A stretch of 64,000 nucleotides of DNA from NCBI GenBank assembly GCA_035249305.1, contig DATFGQ010000030.1, positions 15,550 to 79,549 of the forward strand, read 5' to 3'. Source of the stretch: DASUNP01 sp035249305. GTDB taxonomy: Bacteria > Acidobacteriota > Blastocatellia > UBA7656. How positions within the stretch are numbered: position 1 is the first letter of the stretch; every line of letters begins with the position of its first letter. The notes beneath the pieces were generated by a model that made no database searches, had not been told where the DNA came from, and saw nothing but the letters and a program-made list of their open reading frames with translations. The position numbers and the translations under genes are program-made. Of this stretch, positions 59,560-64,000 are shown piece after piece.

Positions 59560-60141
59560 ATGGAGCCGTCACTTGACCAAGTGACCCAACTTCTCTTGGA
59601 TTGGAGCGACGGGAAACGCGCAGCGCTCGACCAGCTTATTCCTCTAGTTCACGATGAATTGCGCCGGCTCGCCCGGCGTTACATGAGGCGAGAGCGGGCG
59701 GGTCACACACTCCAAACGACTGCGCTTGTCAATGAAGCCTATATGCGTCTTGTCGACCAACGGCACGTGCGCTGGCAGAATCGGGCGCATTTCTTCGGCA
59801 TAGCAGCGCAAATCATGCGACGGATACTTGTCGATTACGCCCGCACTCGGCACTATGACAAGCGGGGCGGCAAAGCAGTCCATGTGTCATTGGACGAAAC
59901 GGCTCTCGTGTCACAGGACCCGCAGGCCGAATTGATAGCGGTCGATGACGCCCTGACCGACCTCGCCATACATGACCCGCGCAAGAGCCGAATCGTCGAG
60001 CTGAGATTCTTCGGCGGGCTGAGCATAGAAGAGACGGCTGAGGTGATGGGCATTTCTCCAACTACTGTTCAGCGCGAGTGGAGGTCGGCAAAGGCATGGC
60101 TGCACCACGCAATCAGCGGGGGGGCGCTCGATGAAGCCTGA
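59560..60141 (+). CDS. ECF-type sigma factor (paralogue of the gene at 32410)
   Basis: This 193-residue protein has the same landmarks as the factor at 32410: DQVTQLLLDW, HDELRRLARRYMRRE, TLQTTALVNEAYMRL, WQNRAHFFGIAAQIMRRILVDYAR, RKSRIVELRFFGGLSIEETAEVM and TVQREWRSAKAWLHHAI. It overlaps the kinase start by 11 bases, so translation is coupled. The kinase probably controls its activity. The two modules in this window share this gene order, which suggests an inherited unit rather than chance. Confidence 0.93.
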   Translation: MEPSLDQVTQLLLDWSDGKRAALDQLIPLVHDELRRLARRYMRRERAGHTLQTTALVNEAYMRLVDQRHVRWQNRAHFFGIAAQIMRRILVDYARTRHYDKRGGKAVHVSLDETALVSQDPQAELIAVDDALTDLAIHDPRKSRIVELRFFGGLSIEETAEVMGISPTTVQREWRSAKAWLHHAISGGALDEA

Positions 60142-63073
60142 GCGTTATCAGAAAATCGACGAGGTATTTCAAGCAGCCCTGGAACGGGACGCGGATCAGC
60201 GCGCCGCCTTCCTGAACGAAGCCTGCGCTGGCGACCCCGCGTTGCGACGCAAAGTAGAGGCGCTGCTTGCGTCTGATCAACAAGCACAAAACTTCATCGA
60301 AGCGCCCGCGATTGAAGTCGCCGCTCTGCTGCTTGCCGATGAGCCCGATACGGTGATTGAGGGGTGCATCGGCCCGTACAGGATTGTTGACCTGCTCGGC
60401 TCCGGCGGTATGGGGCAAGTCTACCTGGCGGAGGACCCCAGGCTCGGCCGTAACGTCGCCTTGAAGCTTTTGCCGGATGGTTTCAGCCATGATGAAAAAA
60501 GTATGCGCCGCTTTCGGCAAGAAGCCCGCGCGGCCTCGGCGCTAAATCACCCGAACATAATCACGATACATGAGTTCGGAGAGATGGACGGGCGGCAGTA
60601 TATCGTGAGCGAGTTCGTTGAGGGGCATACTCTGAGACAGGTGATGGCGAAACGCGCCGTGAGCCCGGTCGAAGCGCTCGACGTGGCAGTCGCCGTAGCA
60701 ACCGCTCTGGTCGCCGCCCACCGGGCTGGAATAGTGCATCGAGACATCAAACCCGAGAATATAATGTTGCGGCCTGACGGCTACGTTAAGGTTTTAGACT
60801 TTGGTCTGGCAAAGCTCATCGGCAGCAAACCCGCTTTCGAGAGAACTGAAGATTCCAACACCGACCCTGGCTTCGTGATGGGGACAATCAGCTATATGTC
60901 GCCGGAACAGGTGCGCGGTCTTGAGGTCGACGCGCGAACGGACATCTGGAGCCTGGGCGGGGTGCTCTACGAGATGGTCGCCGGGACAGCGCCATTCGTG
61001 GACAGGACGACAAGCGACCTCATCGTGTCGATACTGGAGCGCGAGCCGCCGAAGCTGTCTCTCGATTCGTCAGCGGCTTCGTCCGAGCTTCAAAGAATCG
61101 TAAACAGATCCCTCGCGAAGGATAGGAACGGCCGGTACCAGACCGCGGACGAGATGCTGCGCGACCTCCGCCAACTCAAGCGCCAGCTCGAACTCCAGCC
61201 CCGTCCGGAATGGGTGACGAGCAAAATAGAGGCGATCAAACTGCGAGTTCCGCCAATTGAAAAGGCGACAGGCATTGAGCAGGTTCAAGACACAAACGCC
61301 GTGACAGGGTTCATAAGGCGTCACAAGACACGTCTTCTAATTATCATAGCCGCAATGATCGCCACGTTGGCAGTCGTCTTGATCGGCTTGAGGAATATTG
61401 GCGACCGGCCAATCCATATGAGCCGATCACAAATGCCTTTTCAAATCGGCAAAATCATCAGGCTGACTACATCAGGAAACGTCACGCGCGCTGCAATCTC
61501 TCCTGATGGCAAGTACGTCGCTTATATAACCGACGAATCCGGACTACAGAGCCTGGGGGTCCGGCAGGTGGCTACGACTGTTCATCGGGTGATCATACCA
61601 CCTTCTAGACTCTGGTTGACTGGAGTCACCTTCTCGCCTGACAGCAACAGCATCTATTATAGCGCCGGTGAAACGGAGACCAGCACACGCACGCTTTATC
61701 AAATCTCGGTGTTGGGAGGACCTGCAAGAAAGGTCGTGACAGACATCGACTCATCTATAACCTTTTCGCCTGATGGCGCGCAATTCGCCTTTATGCGATT
61801 TAGCCCGAGCAACCAGGAGCGCGCGTTGGTGCTTAGCAACGCGGATGCGTCGGGCGAACAAGTTCTGGCAGTAAGCAAACCTCCCAACCTATTCTCCGAT
61901 ACTGGGCCGGCCTGGTCGCCCGATGGTAAGACGATCGCCACTACCGCTCTCAGGGAATCCGAGACCGGCGCTGAATACATGACGGTAATTGAAGTTCATG
62001 TGGGGGATGGCTCGCAGAGGCTTATAACGCCTTTGCAATGGCGGTGGATAGGGCAGGTCCAGTGGCTCAGAGACGGCGCCGGACTGGTCATGCCAGTGGC
62101 GGAAAACGAATCGAGGACAGGCCAGTTGATAGAGCTTTCGTATCCGTCTGGCGAGGCGCGTAGATTAAGTAATGAACTGGGCAGCTATCTCTACAGCCTC
62201 AGCTTATCGGCGGACTCGACTTCTCTGGTCGCAGTCCAGCGCGGGCGATTGGCAAACATCTGGACGACCGCGCAAAGCGGCGACCTTAGACAGGCGAACC
62301 AGATAACGCGCGGTTCCGGGCGCTACTACGGCATCTGTTGGACCGCGGACGGGAGATTGATTTACGTCTCTGATGAAAGCGGTAACTTCGACCTGTGGAT
62401 AATGGAATCCGATGGCACCGGTCAAAAACAACTCACGATAAATCCTAACATAGACTATTCGCCTGCTGTCTCAGCAGACGGCCGTTACATTGTTTTTGTT
62501 TCTAATCGCACGGGCAGCTTTAACATCTGGCGGATGGATATGGATGGCGCTGACGTCAAGCAACTGACTACCGGCAGTTACAAGGAAGCCCCGCAATGTT
62601 CGCCCGACGGGACCGTGTTGTACACGAACTTCAATACCACGCAGCCTACGCTGTGGAGAGTCTCTATAGACGGAGGCGATGCTGTTCAGCTCAGGGGTCT
62701 GCCCATCAAGTTTCCTGTCATCTCTCCTGACGGAGGGCTGATTGCCGGCGCTTACAACTCCGGGCAGTCCTGGCAAGCCGGGGTCTTTGATCTAAGGGAT
62801 GACTTGAATAGTCCCACGAAGACTCTCGGTATCCCGGCAGGAGCCTGCAAACTCATGAAATGGAGTCCGGATATGCGCGCCGTAGCTTATGTTCGCTCGG
62901 AGAATCACGTCGATAACATTTGGAGTCGTTCAATTGAAGGAGGCGCACCAAGGCAGTTGACCGACTTTAAGGATTACCAAATCCTTGCGTTTGACTGGTC
63001 ACGAGACGGCAGCCGTCTCGCCTGCATACGCGGCGCGGTGATCCAGGACGTAGTTCTTCTGAGTTCTCAATAA
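60131..63073 (+). CDS. Ser/Thr protein kinase with C-terminal TolB-like propeller
   Basis: This 980-residue protein has the leader (about 1-75, YQKIDEVFQAALERDADQRAAFLNE), then a kinase domain (about 85-350) with GSGGMGQVY, VALKLLPDG, HRDIKPENIMLRPDG (about 203), DFGLAKLIG (about 224) and YMSPEQV. One membrane helix lies at about 400-420. The C-terminal 550 residues are a PD40/TolB-type propeller with repeated SPDGK, SPDS and SADGRYIVF units. The propeller should lie outside the membrane and sense a ligand or partner. It differs from the kinases at 33051 and 35845, whose outer part is different and has more membrane helices. Confidence 0.93.
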   Translation: MKPERYQKIDEVFQAALERDADQRAAFLNEACAGDPALRRKVEALLASDQQAQNFIEAPAIEVAALLLADEPDTVIEGCIGPYRIVDLLGSGGMGQVYLAEDPRLGRNVALKLLPDGFSHDEKSMRRFRQEARAASALNHPNIITIHEFGEMDGRQYIVSEFVEGHTLRQVMAKRAVSPVEALDVAVAVATALVAAHRAGIVHRDIKPENIMLRPDGYVKVLDFGLAKLIGSKPAFERTEDSNTDPGFVMGTISYMSPEQVRGLEVDARTDIWSLGGVLYEMVAGTAPFVDRTTSDLIVSILEREPPKLSLDSSAASSELQRIVNRSLAKDRNGRYQTADEMLRDLRQLKRQLELQPRPEWVTSKIEAIKLRVPPIEKATGIEQVQDTNAVTGFIRRHKTRLLIIIAAMIATLAVVLIGLRNIGDRPIHMSRSQMPFQIGKIIRLTTSGNVTRAAISPDGKYVAYITDESGLQSLGVRQVATTVHRVIIPPSRLWLTGVTFSPDSNSIYYSAGETETSTRTLYQISVLGGPARKVVTDIDSSITFSPDGAQFAFMRFSPSNQERALVLSNADASGEQVLAVSKPPNLFSDTGPAWSPDGKTIATTALRESETGAEYMTVIEVHVGDGSQRLITPLQWRWIGQVQWLRDGAGLVMPVAENESRTGQLIELSYPSGEARRLSNELGSYLYSLSLSADSTSLVAVQRGRLANIWTTAQSGDLRQANQITRGSGRYYGICWTADGRLIYVSDESGNFDLWIMESDGTGQKQLTINPNIDYSPAVSADGRYIVFVSNRTGSFNIWRMDMDGADVKQLTTGSYKEAPQCSPDGTVLYTNFNTTQPTLWRVSIDGGDAVQLRGLPIKFPVISPDGGLIAGAYNSGQSWQAGVFDLRDDLNSPTKTLGIPAGACKLMKWSPDMRAVAYVRSENHVDNIWSRSIEGGAPRQLTDFKDYQILAFDWSRDGSRLACIRGAVIQDVVLLSSQ

Positions 63074-63086
63074 GAAGGAGGAAAGC

Positions 63087-63686
63087 ATGTCTAAACTTCG
63101 TGGACTTTCACTGGCCATCGTAGCTTGTGCTGTTGTGCTCGTTGGCGATAGCTCGTACATAAGTGCTCAGAGCCGTTCTGAAGGTAAGCTCATTGTCCGC
63201 TCCAGCGAACGGACAATACTTGATCTGAAAGCGCGAACCCAGAATGTTGGCACCCTGGTGCTTAACAAATTCCAGGGTTCGCCTCCGACATGCCGCCCCG
63301 GTGCCCCTGGCTCAGCGGAGAGTGTGGCTCGTCTAAAGAAGCGTCTAGGAATAGAGAAACTCTCTCAACTCGGTATTCTAGTCAGTCCGGCCAGGAAGGA
63401 TTTAGGCCTCCACCTGTTCTGGCTGGAGATCCGTGCTGGCAACAAAATCTTGTTCAGGACGAAACCGGAATGCACGGGCTGTTCAGTCACATACAAGGCA
63501 ATAGCCGCTTCTCAATCCAGGCGTTCGGGTTACGTGTTTGCGTTGGACAGGGAGGCATTGGCTGTGGGCAACGAGTTCTTTGTCCCAGAAAACAGCATTC
63601 TTCTGAAAGCAAGCGGCCACAATGGAGCGGTGACTACTTTCACATTTATCAAACTGACAGATGCCGCAGATAGCTCTAAGAACTGA
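63087..63686 (+). CDS. Exported protein of unknown function
   Basis: This 199-residue protein has a signal peptide (MSKLRGLSLAIVACAVVLVGDSSYISAQS) and a mature strand-rich domain (GKLIVRSSERTILDLKARTQNV, ILFRTKPECTGCSVTY, FTFIKLTDAADS). Cys residues at CRPGA and CTGC may form a disulfide. It starts 13 bases after the kinase stop and is probably a ligand or partner of the propeller kinase. No family is recognised. Confidence 0.7.
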   Translation: MSKLRGLSLAIVACAVVLVGDSSYISAQSRSEGKLIVRSSERTILDLKARTQNVGTLVLNKFQGSPPTCRPGAPGSAESVARLKKRLGIEKLSQLGILVSPARKDLGLHLFWLEIRAGNKILFRTKPECTGCSVTYKAIAASQSRRSGYVFALDREALAVGNEFFVPENSILLKASGHNGAVTTFTFIKLTDAADSSKN

Positions 63687-63721
63687 TGAAGCGGACCGTG
63701 TAGTGCAGCCCGCGTCGGCAA

Positions 63722-63985
63722 ATGGTGATCCTCACGGTCCGCTCCTCAAATCATCTCCGGGTTCACCGCTCCATCAGTAGAGGTAGTCAAAAAGAGCTGA
63801 GTTATGACCAAATCATGTACTTAGCAAACTCTATTTTGATGCTTTATTCAGGCTTAGTTAACCTGAGTATTGAGTTGAAAGGATGGGTCGCCATAGTTCC
63901 AAAGGTGTATAGAATGGAGTTGCTACACTCAATCTATCACTCGGAGGACGACCCATTTGCCTTCTATTATAGACCGGTTGACTGA
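63722..63985 (+). CDS. Possible small protein at the window edge
   Basis: This 87-residue frame lies in AT-rich sequence 35 bases after the exported protein gene. It includes SYDQIMYLANSILMLYSG and YHSEDDPFAFYYRPVD. No ribosome-binding site stands out and no family is recognised. It may be non-coding or part of an insertion remnant. Confidence 0.25.
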   Translation: MVILTVRSSNHLRVHRSISRGSQKELSYDQIMYLANSILMLYSGLVNLSIELKGWVAIVPKVYRMELLHSIYHSEDDPFAFYYRPVD

Positions 63986-64000
63986 TATCTACTGCTTCGT

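Noticed and set aside
63722..63985. Transposase fragment at the right edge
   Set aside because: No DDE or helix-turn-helix motif and no inverted ends are visible; it is kept only as a low-confidence frame.

Overview
The window is GC-rich and densely coded, and contains no rRNA, CRISPR array or recognisable transposase. Several features point to an acidobacterium, probably of the Blastocatellia type. These are sigma-70/ECF genes paired with large Ser/Thr kinases that share an N-terminal leader, DUF4252 proteins, a very large set of exported peptidases (S9, M14, M2, M56, M50, M15-like) and beta-lactamase-fold hydrolases with TPR tails. The taxonomic call is an inference from gene content.

Region 1 (1-6.6 kb, minus strand) holds a partial DUF5916/CBM9-like outer-membrane protein, a sigma / anti-sigma-like / DUF4252 / lipoprotein operon, a small exported protein, and a PDZ-membrane-GAF-SpoIIE phosphatase. 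Region 2 (6.8-10.2 kb, plus strand) is a compact four-gene set, and none of the four proteins has an export signal. It encodes a class A beta-lactamase-fold hydrolase, an M15-like peptidase, a glutamine-synthetase-fold amidoligase resembling Pup ligase/Dop, and a tandem-domain bacterial microcompartment shell protein (BMC-T). This is the most unusual system in the window: a predicted amide-bond making and breaking pathway next to a shell protein.

Region 3 (10.2-32 kb) is mainly exported hydrolases: tandem cyclophilin, metallophosphoesterase, S9, beta-lactamase family, M14, D-aminoacylase and M2. It also contains an operon of two phosphofructokinases with PPi-type residues, a zincin and a D-Ala-D-Ala-ligase-like ATP-grasp. 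Region 4 (32.4-38.6 kb) is a sigma factor followed by two tandem duplicate membrane kinases. Region 5 (38.6-49.8 kb) holds a TAP-like hydrolase, a BlaI/M56 pair in which the M56 protein ends in HEAT repeats, another serine hydrolase, an M15-like exported protein, an M50 protease, a CheR-like methyltransferase, and moaC-moeA.

Region 6 (49.9-59.3 kb) begins at a broken tRNA-Asp 3' half and looks like accessory DNA. It has a type I sulfatase, a Tat-exported FAD oxidase, and a three-gene ferritin-like/LodA/LodB set predicted to make a CTQ quinoprotein amino-acid oxidase. Region 7 (59.5-63.7 kb) is a second sigma-kinase module, with a TolB-like propeller on the kinase and an exported protein after it.

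Intergenic DNA is rich in repeats of at least four kinds: heptamer-built perfect hairpins that start at stop codons, a REP-like paired palindrome with compensatory changes, a modular TGTAGGGG...CCCCTACA element, and a MITE-like element with 20-bp imperfect ends.
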